Of a stretch of 64,000 bases of DNA, positions 13,101 through 24,800 are shown piece after piece. Both the position numbers and the translations under genes were made by a program. Source of the DNA: Setaria digitata (Eukaryota > Nematoda > Chromadorea > Rhabditida > Setariidae); assembly GCA_003640385.1 (NCBI GenBank), contig RCAB01000274.1, positions 22,183 through 86,182 on the forward strand. The letters are read 5' to 3'. The number at the start of each line of letters is the position of its first letter. Within the stretch, counting starts at the first letter, position 1. The notes beneath the pieces were generated by a model, which had not been told where the DNA came from, ran no database searches, and was given only the letters and a program-made list of their open reading frames with translations.

Positions 13101-14698
13101 AATCCATGTTTCCTCAATTATGAAATAGAAATTAAAATAACAATGTTTGCACTATCAGTTATAAATGAAAATATTAATAAATGAGTTGAGCTAATGTATA
13201 ATAAAAAGATTAAATCACAATTAATTATGACTCCTTTGTTGATTGTGACTGCTATTAGTCATGGAAATTTTCTGTTATGCGAACATTTTTGTTTTTTTTT
13301 TTTTTTTGGTTAAGTTTATCAAGTGTCATGATCATGAGAAAGTGTGTTTGCTAATTTTTATAACTATAATGAAATGATATGTTAAGAATGAGAATGTAGT
13401 TACTGATCGTTATATGGCGTAATTTAGTAATGCAGAGTAATTAAGAATTTTAGATTATGAAGAGTTTTTGTCCAAGAAATATCGGTAAAAAAAAAAAAAA
13501 AAAAATAGTCCAATAAAATAAATGATTGCGTAATTTATTTTTACATACATCAGATCAGTGATGAATTAAGCGAAGTAAAAAGTCTCCAGATAGGAAGAAT
13601 CCTAATTTAAAAGAAAAAAAATATTTCTAGTTATATTTTCTTTGTTTCGAAAACTCCATGTTTTTATTGATAGCAGTCAGTTTAGAAAAAAAAAAAAATT
13701 CAGTATGCGGAAAAACTTTTACACTCTTACATTGAGAAGTCCAGAGAAATGTAATTAATAATCTTTTTAATTAATAATTAATTGTAATTTGAATGAAAGA
13801 ATGTGCGGAGAAAGAAATAAAGAAATTTATTGGAATGATTTTTATTGCCACCATTAAATATCAATTTTTTCAAGCATTTTTCATAATTTTCTATTTTGAT
13901 AAAGTAAAAAGTAAGTAAGGTTTACCTCCCTAATTTTGTTTTCACGATAATTTAAATTGAAAAAAAAATATTTAATTTGTTTTCCTTACAGTTAGATTTG
14001 CAATCCGTTTGCATTTTAAAGTCCACCAAACTTTCCTAATTTCTTGAATTGATTAGAGGGTAATCAAATTAGACGAAACAATGAAAAGCAACATTTGAAT
14101 TTAATATGATTTTAGTCATAGGGAATTCGACAACAATCTTCATTTTTTTCTTCTCTCTTTTTCTTTTGATACAAAAACTCATCCTTAATTTATATCTTTT
14201 CTTTTATTTAATCAGTTAAATTCAAGGTTTGTAAATTTAACACACCATGACAATTTTCATTTTTGTAAATTTAAATATAAAAAAAAATATTTATATATAT
14301 ATATATATACACTATAAAAAATATTTTAAAAAAAATATTTATATATATATTTAACATACTGCGGTAACTAAATTCGTCAATTAATTAAGTGATATCTGTA
14401 ATTAGGCAATATTTTAAGCTTTTTACGTCAATAATTTTATTACAGTAGGAACGATGATAGTATGTTAAACCAATGACTTAATAATTTTTAACATTTGATA
14501 TGCTTATATAAATTTTATGTACATATATATATTTTATGACTTATATATATATATATATTTCAGATTATATATATATATATCGAAAAACAAAATTTTTTTT
14601 TTAAATATTTAGAAGTATTAATCTGAAATATCTAAAATTTGTAAGTCATGAAATATATGATTAAAAAAGAAATTGATAACTTACTTGAGAACTCGCAT
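10119..14698 (-). CDS. Possible 5' exons of the BTB/T1 gene
   Basis: Four minus-strand segments have splice signals and join in one frame. They are 14685-14698 (ATG CGA GTT CTC then strong donor GTAAGT), 12302-12365 (contains FRESAGGNYGEYRWEMK), 11659-11746 (contains HHIYLEITDSRGKMPLM, donor GGTAAGT) and 10119-10206 (contains LLLLLLPPNLCVIAKQF). The last ends in phase 2, which is what the microexon at 1861-1884 needs. Four consecutive phase matches make a single gene more likely than chance. No domain is recognisable, the Leu run comes from a TTA repeat, and the 10.1-kb segment is also open on the plus strand. Transcript data would decide. Confidence 0.35.
12252..12288. repeat. Poly-C tract next to (CA)n
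   Basis: CCCCCCCCCTCCCCCCCC followed by ACACACACACAC. Rare G+C in this AT-rich stretch, but purely simple sequence. Confidence 0.75.
14533..14653. repeat. Imperfect inverted repeat with (TA)n loop
   Basis: The segment starting TTTATGACTTA at 14533 and reaching TTTCAGATTA near 14565 is mirrored by TAATCTGAAATAT...GTAAGTCATGAAA at 14619-14653. The arm ends pair well; the middles are AT-rich and pair only loosely. The loop holds (TA)n and poly-T. It sits just downstream of the possible first BTB-gene exon. Confidence 0.45.
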
Positions 14699-17600
14699 GG
14701 TAAAATGTTTTTGATGATTAGTGGAAAAAGCGAATATTATATCTTTTGTGCAATATCCACACGTATATATATTTAGGTTCTTTTAGGATTTTATATTTTT
14801 TTTTAAATTTAAATTACCCTTACCATAATTTTCATATTCTGATTGAATGAAAATATAAAAATGCTCCTTTTAATCCTTTTAATGGTAGTTGAAGAAAGCT
14901 TAGCAGGATTTATGGCTCAACTATTTTATTATATTTAATAATTGTTTTGTTGTTCATTCAACTTTGTCTCTTTTTTTTTAAAAAAAAAAGAAGAAAAAGA
15001 GAGAAAGAAAAAGGAGGAAAAAGAAAAATGTGAAAATTTTAAATTTATTTTTCTATTTTTGACTGTATGAAAGTATAATACTGCATGTTAAGTCAGCTTT
15101 GTTATAACAAAGTTTGTTTTGCTTCTATTTTATTTTACTTCTTTTTTTGTTTTGTTTTTTTTTTTGAAACGAAATTAAAAAAAATTTGTAGTTGTATTTT
15201 AATTTATGACGAATTTGCTTCATTTCTTTCTCCAATTTTATCCGAAAAAAAAATTATAAGATTATATGAATAGTTCGAAATAAATTTTAAAAAAATTAAT
15301 TTTTTATTCAATTTAATTTGCATCCAAGTTCTGCATTGCTTTCGTAAAATGTATCAATAATTGAAAATTTGAATTATCTGGAAGCTAGAAAAAAAATTTA
15401 TAATTCTTAAAAAAAAAAAAAAAAAATTAGGATTGAAAATCAGAAACACGTGTTTCTCTACTGTAATTGTTTATAAGAATTTGTTATTAGCTAATATTCT
15501 GAAAATTATATTTTGAATTTTATTTTATTTTGGAAAGAAATTTATTATTATTATCCATCCATAATTCTTTCCCCAGGATAAAAACTAATGATAACTGATT
15601 GATAAATGTGAGGTATATTTCTTTTGCTTCATAGCTGCAGACGAATCGATTGAAAAATTACATTTATGATAAAAGAATTAAAATGCCAAAGTTTTAGGAA
15701 TTATCATACAACTTATTATATGTAATTTTACTGCTATTTAATGGCTTCCCTAATATCTCGATGTGTTGTTAATTGTCTTCATATTTATTGGCAAACTTTT
15801 TAATGCCCATAAAATGAAGGAGCAAATACTAACCGTCACTGATAACTAATAAATGTTATTGATAAATAATGAGTAGCAGCTACTGATGATAAATGACTGC
15901 CAAAAGTAAAATTTGAATTCTTTTACTATAAAATAAAGAAAACAAAAAAAAAGAAAAATGAGGGATATCAGTGAATTTGCAAAAAGAATAGAAACTACAA
16001 AGAGAAATAAAATAAAATAAAAAGCTTAAAAGATGAGAAGGAAAAATGATATCTATAAAAAATATCAGAAGAAGAGGTTGATATATGCCTTTAATAAAGA
16101 TATGAAATTTAATTTATTAAAATTTCTCTTTTACATATATATGTAAATATTAATATATAGCCTGTTGTGTATTATCAACAATTTTCGAACAATTTACTGA
16201 TTGTAGAAAAAAAGTTTTTTACTAAAATATTCTTCGCAATTCTAAAATGAATAACATGCAAAATGGAAAATATTTCATTAAAAAAAGAAAAAAGAAAAAG
16301 AAAAATTAAAGCGTTAACACGTTGAGCGCATACCGAAAAACCGTTATATAATTTTGCTTTGCAAATGGAATTGAAAATGAAATTAAATAGAAATCATTAA
16401 TCTAATACTTTTTTCTATTTTTCAATACCGATTATTGTAACGCATATAAGGTATCAGTGATTAGAAATAAATTAATCAATATGGTATGAACATATTTGAC
16501 AAATACTGTTCACTATGAAATGAAATTTTTTTTTTTTTCTAATAACAAAACTTATTTTCTTATTACTATTATTTTTTTAGAAGCAGTTCTTAATAGATCC
16601 CTAATGAAAAAAGATATTTAGAAAATGATGCAAATTTTTGAAAAAAAGAAATAGAAAACAATGAAAGGGAAGCAAGTAAGCAAAATGCTAATTAATCATT
16701 TCTAATTTGAAAAAATATTTCAGGAAAAAAAAATAAAATTAACAATTTTAGTTATGATACTAACAATGGCTGTGAAATTTTATGCCTTTTTAGAGATGCA
16801 AATCAAATAATAATTTATTGTTTTATTGTTTAGTTGAAAAATGAAATTATACGTTAGTGATGGATACAAAATGAATCTTTTTCTCTTTTTACCGATAAAT
16901 TATTAAAAAGAAATAATTTTTCTCTGTTTGTGACATGAATTTTCTTTTAAATTCCCTTGTTTCAAAAATTTCCCTCAACTGTTTTATTTGCTTCCAAATT
17001 GGATAACTGTAAAAATTGAATTTACTATATTCAAACCGTTCAATCTCTTTGAATGATAATTGTAGAGCATTATTTATCATCTCAATCAAGCACAAATTTA
17101 AATTTAAAAAATAAGCAAACAAAATTTTAAAAAATAAGTAAATAAAAAGAAAATTTCACGATTGACAAAAAATTTATGAGTTTCTAATTTAAAAAAAAAA
17201 AAAAAAGAAAAAAAAGATATTGGAGATCTTCTGATTTTTCAAAACAAAAGATTTCCTTTCTCTTAGCCATATTTTCGAAATGATAAAAACAGTGTTGGAA
17301 ATAGATGGTATTTCCATTTTAAGGAAAATTTTGAGAAGAATTTGAATTTTTCAACCAATATCTGTATATAGCATCTGTGCTATAAAGCCTAAAAGAGAAA
17401 GCATAGATATAGTGATTAACAAAAAAAAAAAAGGCTATCTAAATTGATTAGTTGAACATTAATTTAAAAAAGAAAGAAAACATCAGAAGTCTTGCTGCCA
17501 TTTATCAGATATCAATTTTTTTTTTCGGATTCAAACTTTTCAATCTGTTTTTTGATTATACATTATCAAAATCTTGCTCATCATCACATTTATTGTGTGT

Positions 17601-17877
17601 ATAATTCTTATTAACAAATCCTTTATCTTATCACTTCCCAAACCTATCCTAACACTAGCAAGCCTATGTTTCCATAGATTAATTTTTTAAATCATAATAA
17701 TTTTTGTGATCATATTTTTCATTTATCAGAGGAATTCACTATAATGGATATGTTGCTATTCTCATCTGCAAATGAAAATTAACTCATCACTGGAAATTTT
17801 TGCAGCTGAATATTTTATTTCTACAATTTATAATAATTTTTGAATTTATTATTTTATATTTAATTAATATGTTCCAG
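14699..17877. other. Non-coding region between the BTB gene and the first visible ttn-1 exon
   Basis: AT-rich sequence with homopolymers and (TA)n. I searched the plus strand for the N-terminal half of the Ig domain that the first ttn-1 exon completes and found no convincing exon. It is either a ttn-1 intron or an intergenic stretch; see the finding on the missing 5' end. Confidence 0.5.
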
Positions 17878-17900
17878 CGGCAAGTTTCTATTTAGAGCTG
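17878..17900 (+). CDS. Possible 23-bp ttn-1 microexon
   Basis: GTTCCAG acceptor, then 23 bases reading (x)GKFLFRA(G), then a GTAATG donor. The exon ends in phase 1, as the next exon at 17962 requires, across a 61-bp intron. The joined reading GKFLFRA-GKPSPEVIW resembles the B-C strands of a muscle Ig domain, but lacks the usual Cys. Weak evidence; it could be chance. Confidence 0.25.
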
Positions 17901-17961
17901 GTAATGGAGCATTTTAATATGTCATTTAAAAGCATAAACGAATAAAATAAAAAATTTTCAG

Positions 17962-20556
17962 GTAAACCTAGTCCAGAAGTTATATGGTTAGATACAAATA
18001 ATCAACCAATCACTGCAAAATCTGATCGTTTCAATGTAAGTAAAAAAGATTACAGTAAATGGGACGTAAAATAAATCTAAAAATTTATTGAAAGTATCAT
18101 TGTGTCCCCCTAAAATATTGACTTAAAATGCTGATATAATCAGACATATCAAATCTTAATTTAGGAAATGAACAAGAAATAAGAAAAAAAAAAGCCTTTT
18201 TATGCTTACATACCAATGATTTTAGAAAATTAAAGTTTTGATTTCATTTTTTTATAACGATTTGCTATTTTCCTCTTTTTTCCACGAAGTTTTTGCTAAT
18301 AATCATTGCGTAGTTTGAAAGTGATAATGAAGCTATAAATTCGTAACTTCTTACTCAATGAAAAACTGTTACAAAAGTTGAAATTTCAGATTAAAACGGT
18401 TGGTCGATTGACAACACTCACTATATTGGGGATAGATGCCAATTTACAGGGCAAATATATGCTCAAAATTAAAAATGAATTGGGCGAAGCAAAATGTGAA
18501 ATACCTGTCCAGGTATGTATTTACCTGCCATTTTAATGGCAATTTATAGCATGAAAATGCATTTTAAAAAAAAAGTGTCAAAATTAAATTTTTCATGCAG
18601 AAGAGCATAAACTTACACTTTCTTTTGCATACTCTGAGAAGTACGGTAGGTATTGTTCGCGAAATTTTAAATTTTGATTTGATACTTTGATATATCCAAA
18701 ATTTTCTCATTTTAAATAATATATCATTCCATCTAACGCAAAAATTTCTCTCATAAAATTTGAGTCAAAATTTAGCTCACCATTGCTGAACATTACTTAT
18801 CAGTAAAAAAAGGGAAGCTATTTAAAAAAAAAAAAAAAACAGTGCGTTTTAAATGATTTTTCAAATTAATAAAATGAAGGTAGAATTTTTGACTTACTTA
18901 ATCATCGTCCTTCCTTATTATTATTGCTATTCTTAATTTTTTTTTTTTCAATTTTTATGAAATATTATTATTCTGCAATCGTTGAAGATTCTGGAACAAT
19001 TGCTTATACCAAATCGACCAATTCTCGAAAAACAAACATTCAATTCGGTGAAACTGAAATGGGATGCTGTATCAGATATTGTTGCTACGGGAGAAGTACA
19101 ATATATAGTTGAAATGAAAAAGGTTCATATATGTTTACATGTAATTTTTGCGATCAGAAAATTTTTTTAGGAATTCTTTTTTTCCGGATAATTAGCAATG
19201 GAACGGGTTGTTCGTTCCGTTTTACTGCTCTTCATCACGAAAAAGATAAAATTAAAAAAAAAAAAAAAGGTCATAAAATGTCATAAAATGAAGTTTCGTT
19301 CTTTACTGCTGTTAAAGGAAGGATAGGAAAAGTTAAATAGGAAGATTAATTTCTTTTTATCACCATCATCTATTAATTAAACAAAAGATAAAAATTTTTT
19401 CTTTTTATGCGAAAATTTTTCAACAAAATAAACTTGATAGGAAACATTTAGGAAACTTTTTTTTTTTTTTTTTAGTCTTTCAGAATGAATATATGTACAT
19501 GTTAGAGATAAGTTCATTAACTTATAGGGAAGTACTGCTAAAATAATAAATTTTTTTTGAACCAATACCGTATGTAGGAATTTCATTAAGAATTATTTCA
19601 AATTTAGAAATTATTTAAAAAAGAGAAAGTGGGAAAGAGAGAGAGAGAGAAAGGAAGGAAGAATGAAAGAAAAAAGTATTATGATGTATAATTTAAAATA
19701 GTACAGTGCTGCTGTTGATAAAGAATGATAACAAAAATTGATTTCAAAAAACGAGTTTTTTTTTTTTAACTTCAACTTTAAAAAGCAGAAGAATCAATGA
19801 TCGAAGAATTTTCTTACGTGCACAGCTGATTAGATACACGTGTTGCTGATTTATTACGTGTGTGTGATCGATTTCCTACGTAAAAAATATATTAGCTACA
19901 TGAAAACATATTGATTAACTACATGAGAAACTGATTTTTTGTATGAAAAAAAAAAATTGATTTGATATTTGCAAAAATCTTATTTGCAATTAATTTCCAC
20001 TAGTTTTACTACTAAAAATGTATTAAAAATGCAAAAGTTCTAAAAATCAAATTATAACTCAAAATACTTTTTACTAAAGAAAGAACAAAAAAAATCATTT
20101 ATTTTCCTACAAAACTATTTGTTAGAAATTAGATTTTTTGTTTTCTCAGTTAGCTTAACTTTTTTTTTTTATATAAAGCATTCTTAGAAACTCGATTGAA
20201 ATAGTAATAGTTTTAGAATATTACTGGTATGATTCGAAAAATTTAGAATCAATTTAAATGGAATTTGATAATAGATGGGGAGAGAAGAAGTTCGTTTGGC
20301 TAATTCTTTCAGATGCATCTTTCTATGGAATAGAGTAGGGATTCAGAAGGCTGCATTAGCAGCAGCCCTATTATTCACTGAAGAAATGATTAGAATAACT
20401 TTTCTTCTTTTTTCACATATTTGGCTTCAGTGAAATGAATTCGAAAGTTTAGAATCATTAAATTAGTCATGATCATTTATTTTAGAAGTGATTTTTTGTT
20501 ATTGCGTTGTGTTTTTGTTTGAATAGAATGAAAATGAAGAAGAGATGTTGAAGTGA

Positions 20557-20590
<34 letters not shown>

Positions 20591-21816
20591 CAGACAACCT
20601 TTGAAACTTAAAATTTTATATTTTATTAAGATTTTGAATTTCTTTTCCTTAGTAACTTCTCCTCATTTTGAACAAGGATAAGTGACTGTTTCTAAAGAGC
20701 TGAAGCAGTAAAAAAGTCGCTTCATTATAATTTCTGGAAAAGCACTGAATACAGTCATTTCATTTTATTCGAGATTTATTAATTAACATATTCAAAAGTT
20801 GCATAGTTCATACTGCATTAATTACGCCATGAATATCTGTCGAAAAAATTATTCAAATTTAATTTTTGGCTGTCTTCAAAATTTTTTTCATCTAAAAAGA
20901 AAAAATATAAAAATAAATAGCAAATATCAGAATATAAATCAAAAAATATTAGGCGAAAGAAAAAAAGAAAGAAACAAAACGAACGTTAAAATAATTGGAT
21001 AATATAATTACTTTTATTTAGGAGCTATCCTGTTATCATAATACCAATTTAATGATCAAAAAACAAGCAGTGAAAATGCAATTACTTTTTTTTTTAGTAA
21101 CTAATATTAAATTGAAATTGAAATTATTTCTTCTTTAATTAGATGCTGAAACAATTAAAAAAAAAAAAAAAAAAATGGTGCTTTTCTTTAGGATGGAGAT
21201 GATAAATGGGTAAAAGCTATCGAAAGTGATCAATTGAATGTCGTTGTGGAAGAACTCAAACCTAATAATGCGTATCTGTTTCGTATACGTATTAAAACTA
21301 AAGACACGATAAGTGAACCATCTGAAGAATCCGAACCGGTAAGTAATAGCTTTTAAAAATTTCTAAAAACTTTTCCAGAAAATGAATTCATAAAATATGC
21401 AAAAAAAAAAAAAAAAGGAGGAAGAAGGAAGTTAGGAATAATAAAATTTATTTTTAAAAATATGGAAAAAAAAAAAGAAATAAATTGTTAGTTATAAGCA
21501 AGTTGTTAATAGAAAAAACGAATAATTTGATGCATAGGCTTCATTATCAACTATTTTTGATCGAAAGAAGGTAAACATAAACTGGCAGATGATTAACTGC
21601 ATACTAGGCTTACTTGTCAACTATTTAGACTGGAAAAACAAACCTGAATTAATATCTATTCCATTCTAAATTCATTATTTATTATATTATATGGTGAAGT
21701 TTGCTTAGGCCAGGGACATCATTGTAAAATTACATCAGCCATATTGGCTTCGATCATCTTCTTTTCCATTTTAAATTACTTATTGCCTCATTTGTTTTTA
21801 TGTTTTTTCATTCCTT

Positions 21817-21855
<39 letters not shown>

Positions 21856-24800
21856 NTACTATCTCCAAAAAAAAAAAAAAAAAATGGATGAATGGATGAT
21901 TTGGAAATGTTCGGAAAATGATTCGAAATGCTTACCGCTAATTTTGTTCCATTTTTTACTCCATTAAAAACTTATTAAATCATTGTTTTGTTACCTTTCT
22001 TAGTTTTCTTTTTAATAAATTTTTTCTCTCGTTAGTATTTTTAAATATTTCTTGTTAATTTTTCGTGATTGTTTATAAATGTAAAAAATAACAAGAATAA
22101 ATTTTTGAAAGTGCTAATAAGTAGTGATACGAGAGAATATATATGAAAGAAAAATGCTCGATCTGGTGAATTGATGATTTTTCTTTATCACATTATTGTT
22201 TCATTTTTTTTTTTTTTTTTCATTAAATTAATCACTCCTTCTTTTTCTTTTTTTTGCAGCTTTTCATTGATGATAAGAAGGAATTAGAAAGTGTAACGAA
22301 TGAGCAGGTGAAAAAGAAATTGAAGGATGAAAAAATTAATTACGATGAATTGTTTACTGATGTTAAATCATCCGATTATCGTAATATCGATATAAAACAA
22401 CTTCCCAGTGATTTTGAATCAAAGGTGAGATAGAGATTATAATGAATAAATCATTTAGAAAAAAAAAAGAAAATTTTTGATTTAATGTTGATAAAATTTT
22501 CATTACGAAGAGAGCATTGAAGTGTTTTATGGAAAGAAACTAATGAGAAAATGCAAAATTTTTATAAAATTAATCTTTCTCTTTTTCAATCATGCTAAAT
22601 TTTGTTTTACAAGAAAGTTATGAAAAACAGCAATTATTTTATTTTATTTGCTAAGATTGTTTTAAATTTCAAAATAATAACGCCAACAATGTCTATGTAC
22701 TACTTTTCCATTTACCACATGATATTTGGTAGAAATAAAATAAAGTAAAATTTTTAAATCCATAAAAATTTGAATTTCTTTTTTTTTTTTAGAACAAAAA
22801 CTTTTCACTTTTTTGTGTTCGTTAATAAGCTCCTTTATAATGAATGAATATGAAAGAAAAAAAAAAAAAAAAAAAAACAAAAAAATTTATGAAAAATGAT
22901 GATTGAATTTTTCGCAGAGCATTTTTAAAAAAATTTTAGTCTGCAAAATTTTTTTTTCAAAAAGTTTTGGCAGAAAAGGAAAAAAATATCGAAATTCCAA
23001 TAAAATTATGGCAAATTCTTTAGACTAATCCGAGAATTTTAATCAAATTTTCAATCAATAGTTTTACAATTTTTTTTTTTTTTTTGTTGCTAAGCTTTTT
23101 CAATAAATGAGAAAAAATGTTTAAAAACAAGAAAATTCTTTCGCAGACGTCTACTTTAGAGAAAAAAATGTAATAACTGACACTATTAGTTTTTGTTTAA
23201 TTTTTTTTTTTTTGGAAACTTCTCTTTTTGTTTTTCTTTTTATGACATTTATTAGCATGTGAAAGCACTTCGTTTTCTAACGTATGCTAAACTTTTTCAT
23301 ATACATACATCCCCTACAATTTTTACTAATTGTTATACAAAAAATTTATCCAATTATGGAATAATAATTATGAAGTAATTTTCATTTTCTCTTAAGAATG
23401 ATATCGGTTTTTGAGAAAAAAGAAAGTAGAGAAAGTAAAAAAAAGAAGAAGAAAATAGAAGTATTAGTTAAAATTCTAATATTTTTTATTTCATTTTTAC
23501 CAAAAATTAATTAATATTGTTTTTTTTTTTAATCTAAGTTACCATTTTTCTTGTCATGGAAGGAAAAAGTTCCTAAGCTTTTTTTTTATATTTTATTAAA
23601 AAAATTCTAGCAAGTTCTTTATTAAAAAAAAATTTCTCTTTGCTTTAATTGTTATTAGCCTAGATAGAGCTTTCAAATTGGCTTTTTATAAAAATAGTTT
23701 CGCAATTTTTCAAAAAAATATTTTATTCTAAAAATTGAATGAAATTTAATTAATAGGTCGTTATGAATTTTCGAATAAAATTTTAGCTTGGCATTTCAGC
23801 AATATTAAATGTGTAAGTTAAAAAAATTTTTTTTTTATAAACTAATTATAATGAAATGCTAAAATTTTATTGCAGTTTGTATCAGAATAATTGTAATGAA
23901 ATTAATGCGAGTAAATGATTGATAAATTCTTGCAATTCTCTTTTTAGTACATACTTTGTGAAAAGATCGGTATCGGAGACTGTAGTACTGTTTATCGGGC
24001 AATTGAACGAGCAACGGGTAAAAATTGGGCAGCAAAAATGATAAATATATGTCCACGGGTAAAGCGTGAAATGGTAATGCATGAGATTGGCATTATGAAT
24101 GAAGTTCATCACGAGAAATTGCTTAATCTTCACGAAGTGTTTGATTTGGGAAATGAAATATGCTTAATTGAAGAATTGTTAGTTATTTCATTTCTCATTT
24201 ATTGATAATTTAAAATGATATTAGAGACGATATTGTGTGAATTGTTTGAATTTCAGTTATTTAATTGATTATTAATTATCCGCTAATTTTATCAATTAAC
24301 TGATTTGCTAAATGGTGATTTTAGATGAAGTTATATTTCTTGCAACTTTATCAAAATCATGAAAAGATGATGATAAAAAAAATACCACTAAAATAACAAA
24401 TTTTATGCACAAATAAACTTGATTTTTGTTTCTCATTTTTAAATTTTATTTCGAAGTTTAAATTTTAAATTGGATGATGCCATCGTATTAACTTAGCCGT
24501 TTTCCTTCTTTCTTTTTCTTTTTTTTTCTTTTTTTTTTTTTTTTTTTGTACTTCACTTCCTAATAAATATTTCATTGAATGTTGAAAAAATAAACCAAGT
24601 AAGCAAAAAGAAAAAAAAGATGAATGTTGTTATTTGATTAGTTTATTTGAAAATTTGAAAAATTTGTCAGCTATTCATTTTTTTTTTTAAATTCCATATG
24701 AACAGTTTGTAAAGCAAAAATAGAACTTTTGTAAAAAAAATTGAAAATTTTTTTTTTTTTAAGCATATCTGGTGGCGAACTTTACGATCAGATAATTAAA

